A DNA stretch of 40,730 bases from Bacteroidota bacterium (GTDB lineage: Bacteria > Bacteroidota > Ignavibacteria > Palsa-1295): assembly GCA_021324685.1 (NCBI GenBank), contig JAJPIQ010000044.1, positions 81,066 to 121,795 of the forward strand, in the 5' to 3' direction. The notes under the pieces were generated by a model, which saw only the letters and a program-made list of their open reading frames with translations, was not told the origin of the DNA and did no database searches. Each line of letters opens with the position of its first letter. Position 1 is the first letter of the stretch. Positions 1 to 8,679 of this stretch are shown here, one piece after another. Position numbers and translations under genes: made by a program.

Positions 1-408
1 AATAACGTCGTTCCGACCATCCAGCAGCGCACTCGTGGCTTTCAGCCGCAGCCGGTCGATCTCATCGTTGACGGCAAAATCTTTTTCAATATAAGTATCG
101 GTCGTTGGGATGTAAGCTTCGGGCTGATAATAATCGTAATAGGAAATAAAAAACTCGACCGCATTATTTGGAAAAAATTGCTTGAACTCGCCGAAAAGCT
201 GAGCGGCAAGCGTTTTATTGTGGCTGATCACAAGCGTAGGCCGGCCGATGGATGCAATGACGTTCGACATGGTGAACGTTTTGCCAGATCCGGTCACGCC
301 AAGCAGTATCTGCGCGCGATCGCCCCTATTAATGCCTTCGATAAGCTGTGCGATCGCTTCGGGCTGATCGCCCGCAGGTTTGTAATCCGATACGAGTTGA
401 AATGACAA
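1..408 (-). CDS. uvrB: UvrABC system protein B, N-terminal part (runs off the window)
   Basis: The first 136 codons of the DNA-damage helicase subunit of nucleotide excision repair, which takes over the lesion from UvrA and holds it for UvrC. The translation shows the UvrB start ([17 protein letters not shown]), the Walker A motif [12 protein letters not shown] at about residues 36-47, and the beta-hairpin region with [16 protein letters not shown], both family hallmarks. The gene has no usable ATG: an in-frame TAA lies directly upstream of a TTG at 408-406, so TTG is the likely start, with an AAGGA Shine-Dalgarno-like stretch about 9-10 bases before it. It follows miaE by 18 bases on the same strand and is probably cotranscribed with it. 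The C-terminal part lies outside the window. Confidence 0.95.
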   Translation of the reverse strand, partial: MSFQLVSDYKPAGDQPEAIAQLIEGINRGDRAQILLGVTGSGKTFTMSNVIASIGRPTLVISHNKTLAAQLFGEFKQFFPNNAVEFFISYYDYYQPEAYIPTTDTYIEKDFAVNDEIDRLRLKATSALLDGRNDVI

Positions 409-426
409 TTAAAAATATCCTTAATA

Positions 427-1002
427 TTAACCGTGCATTACGGCGTCGTTTTGCAGTTGCTCCACGATCCGCGCTTCTACGATTTCCAATTCATGTAACC
501 GTTTTGAAACTTCGTCCGAAGCGAAATAGAGCCGTGCAAGCGAAAGAAAAGTAGTTCGGTGCCGTGCTTCGCTTTCCAGCAGGGAGTGATAAAACAGGCG
601 AAGGTCTTCGTCCGGCACCGCTTCGGAAAGCAGACGAAATCGCTCGCAGGAACGAGCTTCGATAAGAGAAGAAACGATGAGCGTGTCAAGTAACCGGCGG
701 GGTTCCTGCCGGCGAACGTGTTCATGCAGCTGTTGCGCATATCGGTCTCCGGGATCGCGAGTGAGTTCAATATTTCGCTCCTGCATCTTGGATAAGACCA
801 TTCGGAAATGGCCCATCTCTTCTTCTGCCAGCTCGGCCATACGCTCGACGAGTTTCGATTTTTCGGGATAGCGATTGAGCAGAGAGATTGCCATCGTCGC
901 TGCCTTCTTTTCACAATGCGCGTGATCGCGGAGCACCGAGGCAGTGTCGCTCACTGCCGCACGAGTCCATTTCTCGGAAGTCGAATTCTGAAGGCCCAGC
1001 AT
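427..1002 (-). CDS. miaE: tRNA-(ms[2]io[6]A)-hydroxylase MiaE
   Basis: A 191-residue non-haem diiron monooxygenase that hydroxylates the isopentenyl group of 2-methylthio-N6-isopentenyladenosine at position 37 of tRNAs reading UNN codons. The ferritin-like carboxylate/histidine ligand pattern is visible: DHAHCEKKAA near residues 26-35, EEEMGHF near 60-66, EARSCERF near 115-122, and ESEARH near 143-148. The start MLGL followed by a short lead to W12 matches the usual MiaE N-terminus, which supports the ATG at 1002, and the length is close to the normal of about 200. It lies 18 bases upstream of uvrB. The pairing with a repair gene has no obvious functional logic and may be simple cotranscription. 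The gene is divergent from the TauE/SafE gene at 1087. Confidence 0.9.
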   Translation of the reverse strand: MLGLQNSTSEKWTRAAVSDTASVLRDHAHCEKKAATMAISLLNRYPEKSKLVERMAELAEEEMGHFRMVLSKMQERNIELTRDPGDRYAQQLHEHVRRQEPRRLLDTLIVSSLIEARSCERFRLLSEAVPDEDLRLFYHSLLESEARHRTTFLSLARLYFASDEVSKRLHELEIVEARIVEQLQNDAVMHG

Positions 1003-1086
1003 TGCGTAGCCAAAATTCGCAGAAAATTAAATCCGTTCCTCGAATTATTGGACAAGAGTTGAATAAGAATTGTTACGTCGCGCTCA

Positions 1087-1929
1087 ATGCACCTTACACT
1101 TGGCGCTTTAGATGGGATTCTGTTCGCAGGCGCAGTCCTGGCGGGATTTCTCGGATCTCTCACCGGGCTGGGCGGCGGGATCGTGATCGTTCCATTGCTT
1201 ACCCTTGGATTCGGCGTCGATCTTCGCTATGCCATTGGGACTTCGCTGATCACGGTGATCGCAACATCCTCCGGTGCTGCTTCTGCCTACGTACGAGAAG
1301 GGTATTCGAACATACGGATCGGAATGTTCCTCGAGATCGCGACGACAATCGGTGCGTTGGTCGGAGCCTTTTTAGGCGGTATTCTTTCCCCCGGTATTAT
1401 TGCGATCGTATTCGGCCTCGCACTGATGTATTCCGCATGGATGTCGAGTCGGCCGCGGGCGGAACATGCCCCGGAACATACCTCCGACCCGATCGCGCGA
1501 AAACTTAAGCTGCCTTCGGAGTATCCGGTAAACGGCGAAATGGTGAAGTATGGAGTACAGAACGTGAGCGCGGGGTTTGGGCTGATGGGACTGGCGGGAA
1601 TTCTTTCCGGCCTGCTTGGGATCGGCTCCGGGGCCATGAAAGTCCTTGCGATGGACCATGCCATGAAGCTCCCGTTCAAAGTTTCGACGACGACCAGCAA
1701 TTTTATGATCGGCGTGACTGCGGCAGCCAGTGCCGGAATCTATTTGAGCCGTGGATATATCGATCCCGTGCTCGCCATGCCGGTTGTCCTCGGCGTTCTG
1801 CTCGGTTCGCTGGCCGGGGCGAAAGTGCTGGGCCGTTCGCAGCCCAAAACGCTGCGGCTTATTTTCAGTATTGTGATTTTTGTACTTGCAATAGAAATGA
1901 TCTATAATGGCGCCACGGGGAATATCTGA
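1087..1929 (+). CDS. Sulfite exporter TauE/SafE family membrane permease
   Basis: A 280-residue polytopic inner-membrane protein with about eight hydrophobic segments and two halves that each carry the glycine-rich TauE/SafE signature: GFLGSLTGLGGGIVIVPLL near residues 21-39 and GILSGLLGIGSGAMKVLAM near 175-193. Members of this family move sulfite, sulfoacetate or other small organic anions, and the substrate cannot be told from sequence. The last 23 bases overlap the start of the DUF1634 gene at 1907 in another frame, and these two families are commonly found side by side, so they probably form a two-gene unit. The ATG at 1087 has no strong Shine-Dalgarno sequence. Confidence 0.9.
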   Translation: MHLTLGALDGILFAGAVLAGFLGSLTGLGGGIVIVPLLTLGFGVDLRYAIGTSLITVIATSSGAASAYVREGYSNIRIGMFLEIATTIGALVGAFLGGILSPGIIAIVFGLALMYSAWMSSRPRAEHAPEHTSDPIARKLKLPSEYPVNGEMVKYGVQNVSAGFGLMGLAGILSGLLGIGSGAMKVLAMDHAMKLPFKVSTTTSNFMIGVTAAASAGIYLSRGYIDPVLAMPVVLGVLLGSLAGAKVLGRSQPKTLRLIFSIVIFVLAIEMIYNGATGNI

Positions 1930-2308
1930 AGCCGAGGAAGCTCGCGAATATCACAAGATCGAGCTCTTCATTGGGAACTTGCTTCGGGGCTGCGTTATCG
2001 CGACGGTCATCGTCGTGATCTTCGGGGCGGTCCTTTTTATACCATCGGCGTATTCCGTGCATCCCGCCTATCACACGTTCCGGGGCGAGCCCGCTGCATT
2101 TCGTTCGGTGGGCGGTGTTTTAGCGCTTGCTTTTACCGGAGATGCCAAGGCCATCATCGAAGCCGGCATGCTGCTGTTGATCCTTACTCCTATTTTGCGA
2201 GTGGCGGTCTCCGTCTTCGCGTTTCTGTATGAGAAAGATTACCTGTATGTCGTTCTTACGCTTATCGTTTTGGGATTACTCTTATTTTCCCTCAGCGGGG
2301 GCGCGTAA
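1907..2308 (+). CDS. DUF1634 family membrane protein
   Basis: A 133-residue protein with three hydrophobic segments (about residues 26-48, 84-106 and 111-129) separated by a short loop containing SVHPAYHTFRGEP. This layout is that of the DUF1634 family, which is habitually encoded next to a TauE/SafE permease. Here the two reading frames overlap by 23 bases, suggesting translational coupling and a shared complex or accessory role. The biochemical function is unknown. The gene ends only 3 bases before the stop codon of the convergent flavoprotein gene at 2312, leaving no room for a separate terminator. Confidence 0.85.
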   Translation: MAPRGISEAEEAREYHKIELFIGNLLRGCVIATVIVVIFGAVLFIPSAYSVHPAYHTFRGEPAAFRSVGGVLALAFTGDAKAIIEAGMLLLILTPILRVAVSVFAFLYEKDYLYVVLTLIVLGLLLFSLSGGA

Positions 2309-2311
2309 GCC

Positions 2312-3265
2312 TTATTTCGCCGACATTGTTTCTATTCGTATCAACGCACGGTTGTATTCAGCAACGAGTGTGCCCATCGTTTCCTCGACGGAACGAATTT
2401 CTTTGATCAAGCCCGAGGATTGACCCATTTCGAGTTCACCTTCCTCTACGTTTCCTTCGAAGATACCCTGCATTTCTCGTTTATGGCCCAGGAGCAAGCG
2501 TTCTTCCTCTTTCGTTGCTCCCGCTTGCTGGGCCTCGAAGGCCGATAACGCAAAACGATTTTTCTTTAGCCGGACCGGAGCTACCTTTTTTAATACGAGC
2601 ACGGTTGCCGCATCATCGGCATCCACGACGGCTTGCTTGTAGGCCTCATGGGAACTTGACTCGACCGTCGCGGCGAACCGCGTTCCGATCTGGACGGCCT
2701 GGGCTCCCAGGGCCAGACATGCCAGGATCTGGCGACCGTCTGCAATTCCACCCGCTGCAATGACGGGAATGTTCACCGCATCGACGACCTGCGGAACAAG
2801 ACAAAGCGTCGTGATCTCATCGATGCCATTATGTCCACCGGCCTCGAACCCTTCGGCGACCACCGCATCGCAGCCCGCTTGCGCTGCTTTGAGCGCATGC
2901 TTTACACTCGCGATCACATGAGCAACGAATGCGCCGCGTTCTTTAAGGCGACCGGTCTGTGCTTGTGGGTTCCCAGCGCTTGTGAAGAAGATACGGATGC
3001 CTTCCTCGAGAGACGTTTGAATGAGTGCATCGACATCGCCACGCAGGAGTGGAATGTTGACTCCTATCTGCGCGGCAACCTCCGTCGCATGGGCCTTTCG
3101 GATATGCTCTCGTAAAAGTTCCGGTTTCATCGAGCCCGCGCCGATGAGGCCCAGGGCACCTGCCCGCGCCGCTGCGACCGCGAGTTTCCATCCCGACGTC
3201 CAGACCATGCCGGCCTGGACGATTGGATACCGAAGGCCCAGGCGTCGAGAGAGTTCTGTCTGCAA
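2312..3265 (-). CDS. Nitronate monooxygenase-like NAD(P)H-dependent flavin oxidoreductase
   Basis: A TIM-barrel FMN protein of the 2-nitropropane dioxygenase/FabK-like family, which oxidises nitronates or acts as an enoyl-ACP reductase. Visible marks are the N-terminal RYPIVQAGM, the AEGFEAGGHNG segment with the conserved catalytic-type histidine near residue 145, the phosphate-binding AAGGIADGRQI near 170-180 and IGTRF. No ATG is available near the correct N-terminus. The best choice is TTG at 3265, 2 bases after the M16 peptidase stop (3268), giving 317 residues, normal for the family. An ATG at 3415 would add 50 residues lying wholly inside the upstream gene, and I reject it. Coupled expression with the peptidase is likely, though no functional link is obvious. 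Confidence 0.85.
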   Translation of the reverse strand: MQTELSRRLGLRYPIVQAGMVWTSGWKLAVAAARAGALGLIGAGSMKPELLREHIRKAHATEVAAQIGVNIPLLRGDVDALIQTSLEEGIRIFFTSAGNPQAQTGRLKERGAFVAHVIASVKHALKAAQAGCDAVVAEGFEAGGHNGIDEITTLCLVPQVVDAVNIPVIAAGGIADGRQILACLALGAQAVQIGTRFAATVESSSHEAYKQAVVDADDAATVLVLKKVAPVRLKKNRFALSAFEAQQAGATKEEERLLLGHKREMQGIFEGNVEEGELEMGQSSGLIKEIRSVEETMGTLVAEYNRALIRIETMSAK

Positions 3266-3267
3266 AC

Positions 3268-6084
3268 CTATGATTTCTTTTCTGGATAAAGAACAACTTG
3301 CACGTAGTTCGCCGGATCGAAATATTCCTTTGCCGTTTCGAAAACGCTTTGCGGCGTGATCCCCTGGATCAATGTTCCTCGGTCCGCGATCGCCGCAGGA
3401 TCGAGACCGTTCCAAAACGCGTCTTGCAGTTCCTGCATCCAGTATTTATTCTCTTTAAGGTTCACCTGCAATTCGTTCGCAAGAATATTATGGACACGAT
3501 CGATATAGGTTTGCTCCATGGGTTGTGAAGTGAGCGTATCGAGTTGGCGTCGGACCTCTGCGACGAGTTCATCGACGCGTGCCGGACTGCAGCCAAAGTT
3601 TATCGTGATCTCGTACTCGTCGTGCGGGTATTTCGTGAATGTTGGCTGGACTCGCACGTAGTATACACCGCTCTTATCTTCGCGGATGTCTTCTCGCAAT
3701 TTGATACCAAACGCTTGTGCCATCGCCGAAAGGCGGAAGCGGTCCTCGCGACTAAACTTTTTATGACCGGTATATATCATTGAGACAATACTCTTCGGTT
3801 CGCTGCCGCTATAGACATTCTTTACGACAACGCCTTTTGGTGGCTGAATGCCGACGTCACGCCAGGCTACATGATTTTCTGAAGAGGGAAGCGATGCAAG
3901 ATACTGCTCGACCAGCGGCCGGATCGTCTTGAGGTCGATATTGCCAACAAAGAAGAACGTAAATCCGCTGGCATCGCTAAAGAGCTCTTTATAATATTCA
4001 TAGGCTTTTGGCGAATTCACTTCGCTCATCGTTTCGGCAGTTTCGGGTTGTTCACGAATATGGTGCTGTGCCATCGTGACCTGCAGCGAATCGTAATACG
4101 TCACTTCCGGCATCTTGTGCATGTTCTGCAGCACCGCCTTCTGGCGTTCCACGAAGGCCGCAGCCGCGACGGAATCGTAGCGTGGCTGGGTCATATAGAG
4201 GTGCGAAAGCTGAAAAAGCGAAACAAGGTCTTTTTTCGTCGAATGTCCATCGAGTCCTTGTTGCAGCGAATAAATAAAAGGCGTAACCTCGACCTCCTTA
4301 CCTGCGAGCATCTTTTTCAGTGTCGTTTTGTCGAAATCTCCGATGCCGGAATTTTCGACGACATTATCACCTACTTCCGCAGAACGAAATTCTGCGTCCG
4401 GAGCAATGGAACTTCCGCCCGGAGCGGTGGCGTGAAACAAGATTTCATCGTCCTTGAAGTCGGTAGGCTTAAGGACGACGCGAGCGCCATTTGAAAGTGT
4501 CCAGATCGTAACGCCGATCGAGGGAATGGTTTGTTCGTTTACGATCGTACCCGCTTTGGGCGTCTTTGCAAGAAGTGGTTCGTTCGAAGTCTTATCGTTG
4601 TATGCAGCAAAGTGTTCATGCTGCGCTTTATCGAGCAACCCAAGAAGTTCCTCTTTCGAGGGTGGCGTGAACCCGCTCGTTTCGGGACCTTCAAATGTCA
4701 TGACCGGGCTGGCATGGTCGAGAAGCTTAGGTGTAAGAGCATTCACTTCATCGAGCGAAATGCTATTCAGGTATTGCTTATAGAGATCGTATTCGTAATC
4801 GATACCCGGAGAAGGCTCATTGTCGGTAAAATTGCTGATATACTCGCGGACAAAATCAGCCGATTTTGTTTTCGATCGTTCCTGCCACTGCCGTTCGACC
4901 TTGCTCATCAGTGTTTTCTTCGCTCGCTCGAGTTCTCCAGGCCCAAAGCCACCCTGCCGAGCGCGATAGACTTCGCCCAGGAGCGCGGAAATTCCTGCAT
5001 CGACGGAATCCTGGCGCAGCAAGGCGAACATGGTGAATGCACGCTGACGCCCTAAAAAGTTACCGTCCTGCGCACCGGCATAGGCAAACGGCGCTTCGCC
5101 TTTTTGGATCGCTTCCTCGATGCGCGCATTCAGCATCTCATTATATAGTGCAATCATCATGTGGGTCCGGTAATCACCGACCGTGACCTCATCCTGGGCC
5201 GGCCGTTCGAACAGCATCGAAAAGATCGTTTGGGGCATTTCCTTGTCGACATTGGTCGCAACAAAGGTCTCCGCATGAGATGGAATCGGGAACTGTGTCC
5301 TTGGCCGCTCATTCGGAGGGTTTGTAAGCGGTGTAAAAAGTGCCTTCACCTTTTCTTCCATTTGAGCGGCATCGAAATCGCCGACGACGATCACGGCCAT
5401 GAGGTCCGGGCGGTACCAGTCGTGGTAGAACCGCATGATCGTTGAACGATGGGCGGTATCGATAATGGGCTTTAAGCCGATTGGATTTCGTTTGGCGTAT
5501 TCGGACCCTGCAAAAATGACGGGGGCTTGCTTATTATAGATCCGCTCGAAAGCGCCACGGCCAAGCCGCCATTCTTCGCCAACAACCCCACGCTCTTTCT
5601 GCACCTCGATCGAGTCGAACGTGACGTTATGCGCCCATTCGGCCAGAATGTCAAGGCCGCTATCCAGGACCGCACCCTGATCGGTCGGCAATGTTTCCTT
5701 ATAGATCGTTTCGTCGAAGGAGGTCGAAGCATTCAGGTCCGCACCAAAACGGGCCCCATGTTCCTCCAGGAACGATTCCAGCGTGTTGTGGGGATACTTA
5801 ATGGTTCCATTGAAGCACATGTGCTCGTTCAAATGAGCGAGGCCTTGCTGGTCGTCATCTTCCAACACCGAACCGGCATGGACCACGAGCCTTAGTTCGG
5901 CGCGATGCTCCGGTTTGCCATTATGGCGAATGTAGTACTTGAGGCCGTTTGGCAAAGTACCCGTTCGGACCTGTGGATCGAAAGGCAGCGACGTCGATAA
6001 ATTTGTCGATGTCGACTGGCCGTTCGATACGAGCGGAAAAAGAATAAAAAAAAGCGCAACAAGAAGGGGCCGTGGTGACTTCAT
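3268..6084 (-). CDS. M16 family zinc metallopeptidase (pitrilysin/PqqL-like), exported
   Basis: A 938-residue insulinase-family protease with two M16 repeats. An N-terminal signal peptide (hydrophobic residues 7-18, ending near NGQ) sends it to the periplasm or cell surface. The inverted zinc motif HLNEH sits at residues 84-88, and the downstream acidic stretch ERGVVGEE at about 164-171 supplies the third ligand, so the N-terminal half looks active. The second half is the usual inactive-type M16_C repeat. Length and order match the large two-domain periplasmic M16 proteins of Gram-negative bacteria that degrade peptides. A TATATTTG element upstream (see 6115-6122) may be its -7 promoter box. 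The flavoprotein gene follows immediately. Confidence 0.92.
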   Translation of the reverse strand: MKSPRPLLVALFFILFPLVSNGQSTSTNLSTSLPFDPQVRTGTLPNGLKYYIRHNGKPEHRAELRLVVHAGSVLEDDDQQGLAHLNEHMCFNGTIKYPHNTLESFLEEHGARFGADLNASTSFDETIYKETLPTDQGAVLDSGLDILAEWAHNVTFDSIEVQKERGVVGEEWRLGRGAFERIYNKQAPVIFAGSEYAKRNPIGLKPIIDTAHRSTIMRFYHDWYRPDLMAVIVVGDFDAAQMEEKVKALFTPLTNPPNERPRTQFPIPSHAETFVATNVDKEMPQTIFSMLFERPAQDEVTVGDYRTHMMIALYNEMLNARIEEAIQKGEAPFAYAGAQDGNFLGRQRAFTMFALLRQDSVDAGISALLGEVYRARQGGFGPGELERAKKTLMSKVERQWQERSKTKSADFVREYISNFTDNEPSPGIDYEYDLYKQYLNSISLDEVNALTPKLLDHASPVMTFEGPETSGFTPPSKEELLGLLDKAQHEHFAAYNDKTSNEPLLAKTPKAGTIVNEQTIPSIGVTIWTLSNGARVVLKPTDFKDDEILFHATAPGGSSIAPDAEFRSAEVGDNVVENSGIGDFDKTTLKKMLAGKEVEVTPFIYSLQQGLDGHSTKKDLVSLFQLSHLYMTQPRYDSVAAAAFVERQKAVLQNMHKMPEVTYYDSLQVTMAQHHIREQPETAETMSEVNSPKAYEYYKELFSDASGFTFFFVGNIDLKTIRPLVEQYLASLPSSENHVAWRDVGIQPPKGVVVKNVYSGSEPKSIVSMIYTGHKKFSREDRFRLSAMAQAFGIKLREDIREDKSGVYYVRVQPTFTKYPHDEYEITINFGCSPARVDELVAEVRRQLDTLTSQPMEQTYIDRVHNILANELQVNLKENKYWMQELQDAFWNGLDPAAIADRGTLIQGITPQSVFETAKEYFDPANYVQVVLYPEKKS

Positions 6085-6095
6085 ATCAATAGGGG

Positions 6096-6122
6096 ATTAA
6101 ATGAATTATCCCTACAAATATA
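6096..6122 (-). promoter_or_regulatory. Candidate promoter -7 box and near-palindrome before the M16 peptidase gene
   Basis: On the minus strand, TATATTTG at 6122-6115 fits the Bacteroidota -7 consensus TAnnTTTG, about 30 bases before the ATG at 6084. No convincing -33 TTG was found at the expected distance. Directly downstream a near-palindrome reads TAGGGAT...ATCCCCTA, with one unpaired C (6096-6120), and could be an operator or 5'-UTR hairpin. The assignment is by pattern only. Confidence 0.35.
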
Positions 6123-6160
6123 GGACATCAGCCCGTTCCACGTGTGAGACGCGCCGCAAA

Positions 6161-6445
6161 TTAATATTTTGCACGAAGCGCCTCAGACAAGGCTTCGAGC
6201 CGATCCTGCAGCCGCCGGTCGGCCACCTGAAACGGCTCTCGCAGCGGATCGACTCGGCGGAACGTGATTTCACCGATCGTTGCCGTGCGAAAGTCCTGAC
6301 CGGGTCTTGATGAATATTGGCGTCCGAACCCGATAGCGATCTCTGCAATATCGTGTTGAGGACTGCTAATTTTTGCGGAAGCCGTGAGTGCGGCGTCGCT
6401 CAAAAACTCGCCTGTGAAAGCATTCTCGATCGTGGTTGTTTGCAT
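6161..6445 (-). CDS. Small hypothetical protein
   Basis: A 94-residue frame between lexA and the M16 peptidase gene, on the same strand as both. I do not recognise it. It has no signal peptide, membrane segment or cysteine. The composition is ordinary for a soluble protein, with a charged C-terminal helix-like stretch (ADRRLQDRLEALSEALRAKY). Being in the gap and following LexA at a distance of 83 bases, it could be part of the LexA transcription unit, but no SOS-type motif supports this. It could also be a chance frame. The ATG at 6445 has no clear Shine-Dalgarno sequence. Confidence 0.5.
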   Translation of the reverse strand: MQTTTIENAFTGEFLSDAALTASAKISSPQHDIAEIAIGFGRQYSSRPGQDFRTATIGEITFRRVDPLREPFQVADRRLQDRLEALSEALRAKY

Positions 6446-6528
6446 AACAGTACTTTGCTTTTTAATAAAAAGATCTCTTTCCAGCGTGCAAAGGCAGGCT
6501 GGGTCTTATAAACAAATCGCGTGAACGC

Positions 6529-7206
6529 TTACTGAAATTTTAGCTGAAAAACGCCCGGCCGTTTTTCGTCGAGCGAGCGAATAACGCTCGTGACTTTACC
6601 CAGAATCTGAAAATCGATGTCTGCGGTGATCGGGATTGGTTTGAAGCGGTCGTTGGCAGGTTCAAGGAAGGTCCCTTTTTTCGTTTGGCGAAATGTCTTC
6701 ACGGTCGCCGAGTCGTCAAGGCGAGCCACGATAATTTCACCGTCATTGGCCGTCGGCTGCTGCCTGACGATAACGAGATCGCCATCCATAATACCCTTGT
6801 TCTTCATACTTTCACCTTGTACGCGAAGTCCGAAGGTCTTCCGCGAAAGGTCCATGGGCTTGAAGGAAAGCCAGCCTTCGACGTTTTCAATCGCGAGGAT
6901 CGGCTCTCCCGCCGTGACTCGCCCAATAACGGGTATCGCGTTTGTATGACGCGTGCCCCCGATATTGACAGATGGTCGAGCGACCATAATTGCCCGTGAA
7001 AGCCCAGGGCCACCGCGCACCAAAAAGCCTTTTTTAAGCAGGGCGTCCAGGTGCTTGCGGACGCCGAACGTCGAATTAACGCCGAGAAAATCGGTAATTT
7101 CGGAAATCGACGGTGGATAGCCGGAGATTTCCAAGTATTCTTCAATATAGTCAAGGACACGACGCTGCTGCCTCGGTAGAGCGTCACGATCGAGTATGGC
7201 GGCCAT
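6529..7206 (-). CDS. lexA: LexA SOS repressor
   Basis: A 225-residue transcriptional repressor that self-cleaves when RecA is activated by single-stranded DNA. The N-terminal winged helix-turn-helix spans residues 10-65 (SISEITDFLGVNSTFGVRKH is the recognition region). The autolysis site is A99-G100 in RVTAGEP. The catalytic dyad is S133 in GESMKNKG and K170 in ATVKTF. The start at 7206 (MAAILDRD) is preferred over one 60 bases upstream because GAAAGGAAC precedes it as a Shine-Dalgarno and because the added residues are unlike the family. Region 7246-7362 upstream carries a consensus-type promoter and two palindromic elements that could mediate autoregulation. Confidence 0.95.
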   Translation of the reverse strand: MAAILDRDALPRQQRRVLDYIEEYLEISGYPPSISEITDFLGVNSTFGVRKHLDALLKKGFLVRGGPGLSRAIMVARPSVNIGGTRHTNAIPVIGRVTAGEPILAIENVEGWLSFKPMDLSRKTFGLRVQGESMKNKGIMDGDLVIVRQQPTANDGEIIVARLDDSATVKTFRQTKKGTFLEPANDRFKPIPITADIDFQILGKVTSVIRSLDEKRPGVFQLKFQ

Positions 7207-7245
7207 GATGTTCCTTTCAAAAAAGAAATTTATCTTCGATGAACC

Positions 7246-7271
7246 GTGCCATTTTAATCGAATCATGGCAC
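7246..7271. promoter_or_regulatory. Inverted repeat in the lexA leader
   Basis: A perfect 7-base inverted repeat, GTGCCAT (7246-7252) and ATGGCAC (7265-7271), separated by 12 A/T-rich bases. It lies between the lexA promoter and the start codon at 7206. The geometry suits either a dimeric repressor site or a weak hairpin in the 5' UTR. It is not obviously related in sequence to the other palindrome at 7282-7297 except for the GTGC/GCAC ends, which both share. Confidence 0.4.
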
Positions 7272-7281
7272 TTCTCCAATT

Positions 7282-7297
7282 GTGCTGTTTACAACAC
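7282..7297. promoter_or_regulatory. Candidate LexA operator (near-palindrome)
   Basis: The 16-base element GTGCTGTTTACAACAC is symmetric at 12 of 16 positions (mismatches only at the centre pair and one further pair), with half-sites GTGnTGT/ACAnCAC. It sits about 30-45 bases downstream of the predicted lexA transcription start. Self-regulation is the norm for lexA, so this is the best operator candidate here, but LexA boxes differ between phyla and the consensus for this lineage is not known to me. Confidence 0.45.
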
Positions 7298-7333
7298 TTG
7301 CTGGATGTAGCAGGTGCCCATCAAAGCATGGGC

Positions 7334-7362
7334 AATATACGAAACGAAAATCCGGATGTCAA
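7334..7362 (-). promoter_or_regulatory. Sigma-70-type promoter of lexA
   Basis: On the minus strand, TTGACA at 7362-7357 is followed by a 17-base spacer and TATATT at 7339-7334, which is an essentially consensus -35/-10 pair. Transcription would begin near 7327, giving a leader of about 120 bases that contains both palindromes described at 7282-7297 and 7246-7271. A canonical -35/-10 pair is unusual in core Bacteroidia. Confidence 0.65.
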
Positions 7363-7419
7363 GAGATTTTTAAAAAAAATTCGAAAAAATGCAAGGAAAG
7401 AATCTGAAAATTCGTTAAA

Positions 7420-8679
7420 ATGCCAAGAAATACGTTCACTCGTTCTATGATTTCCTGTATGAAGTCCTGTTTTTTCGCGGTGCTCGTTTATACCGCCATT
7501 CTTTATCACCCTCACAATGTGAAGGCCCAGGAAGTCGCTGGAAGTTGGGCCCATTTCTCGGCAAAAGGGTTTACACCGCGCGGTGCCTTTACGACGTGTG
7601 AAGTGGGAGGCAAAATTTACGTCATCGGCGGCTTCACAGGCACTTCTTATATCACAACAATCCAGGTGTACGACCCGGCGACCGATACGTGGGACTCCAT
7701 CGTGGCCAGCGGAAGCTACCGGCCACGGCGAGGACTTTGTTCGGTTGTGGTTGGTGGGAAAATTTACACATTCGGCGGTGTCGATACGACGGCACTGAAC
7801 ACATTTCAAATTTTCGACCCTTCGACCGCTTCCTGGTCTACGCCCCAAACAACGGGAACGTTTACTCCACGGTGGCGCGCGTCAGCTGTGCTTTATAACG
7901 GAAAAATCTATGTCTTTGGCGGTTATACAAATAATAAAGGTGCCCTGAATACGCTGGAAATCTATGATACATCGTCTCATACGTGGAGCACGCCGATCAC
8001 CACGGGAACTTTCACGGCGCGAAGCGATTTCGCTGCACAACTGATCGGTGGAAAAATCTACATTTGTGGAGGTCAGGGTGCGGGCACGTTACCTTCGCCC
8101 GAAATCTTCGACCCGGAGACGAATACGTGGTCGAATCCGAACCCGGCTGGAAGTTATTCACAACGGGCCGGACTTTGCGCGGCCGTCATAGGCAACAAAC
8201 TGTACGCGTTCGGCGGGCTCTCGGGAACATCTTATCTAAGTTCTATCGATGTGTACGATCCCGCGATGAATACCTGGGCGAACCCACCTGCCGCAGGTGA
8301 CCCCATGGGGCGTGCAGGCTGTTGCTGCTCGATCGTTAATGGAAAGGTCTATGTCATGGGCGGCCGTGGTACCGCCGGGCTGCTCGACACGAACGATGTC
8401 TTCACTCCGGCTTCCAGCAGCGTTAGCAATATCGAAGTAAACGAAGAGGTCCGTTGCTTCCCAAACCCTTCAATGGGAACGGTCATGCTGCAGGGTTTGC
8501 CAGAGGGAAATGCTGACATTGTTATTTCAAATGCCATCGGCGAAATGCTGATCAAAAAGGTGATAAGTATTCATTCTTCGGCCGTTTCGCTTGACCTTAC
8601 CTCGTTCGCATCCGGTATTTATTCCGTTCACGTGCGATCCGGGGATCGGATTCGGACGGTGAAAGTAGTAAAAAAATAA
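7420..8679 (+). CDS. Secreted Kelch-repeat beta-propeller protein with T9SS C-terminal sorting domain
   Basis: A 419-residue exported protein. A signal peptide (hydrophobic core FFAVLVYTAILY, ending near VKAQ at residue 36) is followed by six Kelch repeats of about 47-50 residues, each with the pattern GKIYVxGG...DPxTxTW, which should fold into a six-bladed beta-propeller. After a linker, residues from about 345 (RCFPNPSMGTV) form a type A T9SS sorting domain (PNP box, ExxI-like strand, final VKVVKK), so the protein is probably carried through the outer membrane and anchored or released. Internal ATGs at 7447 and 7459 are alternative starts, and MKSCFF at 7459 makes a more typical signal peptide. 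The stop TAA overlaps the ATG of the multicopper oxidase at 8679 (TAATG), so the two are translationally coupled. Confidence 0.88.
   Translation: MPRNTFTRSMISCMKSCFFAVLVYTAILYHPHNVKAQEVAGSWAHFSAKGFTPRGAFTTCEVGGKIYVIGGFTGTSYITTIQVYDPATDTWDSIVASGSYRPRRGLCSVVVGGKIYTFGGVDTTALNTFQIFDPSTASWSTPQTTGTFTPRWRASAVLYNGKIYVFGGYTNNKGALNTLEIYDTSSHTWSTPITTGTFTARSDFAAQLIGGKIYICGGQGAGTLPSPEIFDPETNTWSNPNPAGSYSQRAGLCAAVIGNKLYAFGGLSGTSYLSSIDVYDPAMNTWANPPAAGDPMGRAGCCCSIVNGKVYVMGGRGTAGLLDTNDVFTPASSSVSNIEVNEEVRCFPNPSMGTVMLQGLPEGNADIVISNAIGEMLIKKVISIHSSAVSLDLTSFASGIYSVHVRSGDRIRTVKVVKK

Noticed and set aside
3266-3415. Longer N-terminus for the nitronate monooxygenase-like protein from an ATG at 3415
   Set aside because: The added 50 residues lie wholly inside the M16 peptidase gene and do not resemble the family, whose proteins begin close to RYPIVQAGM.
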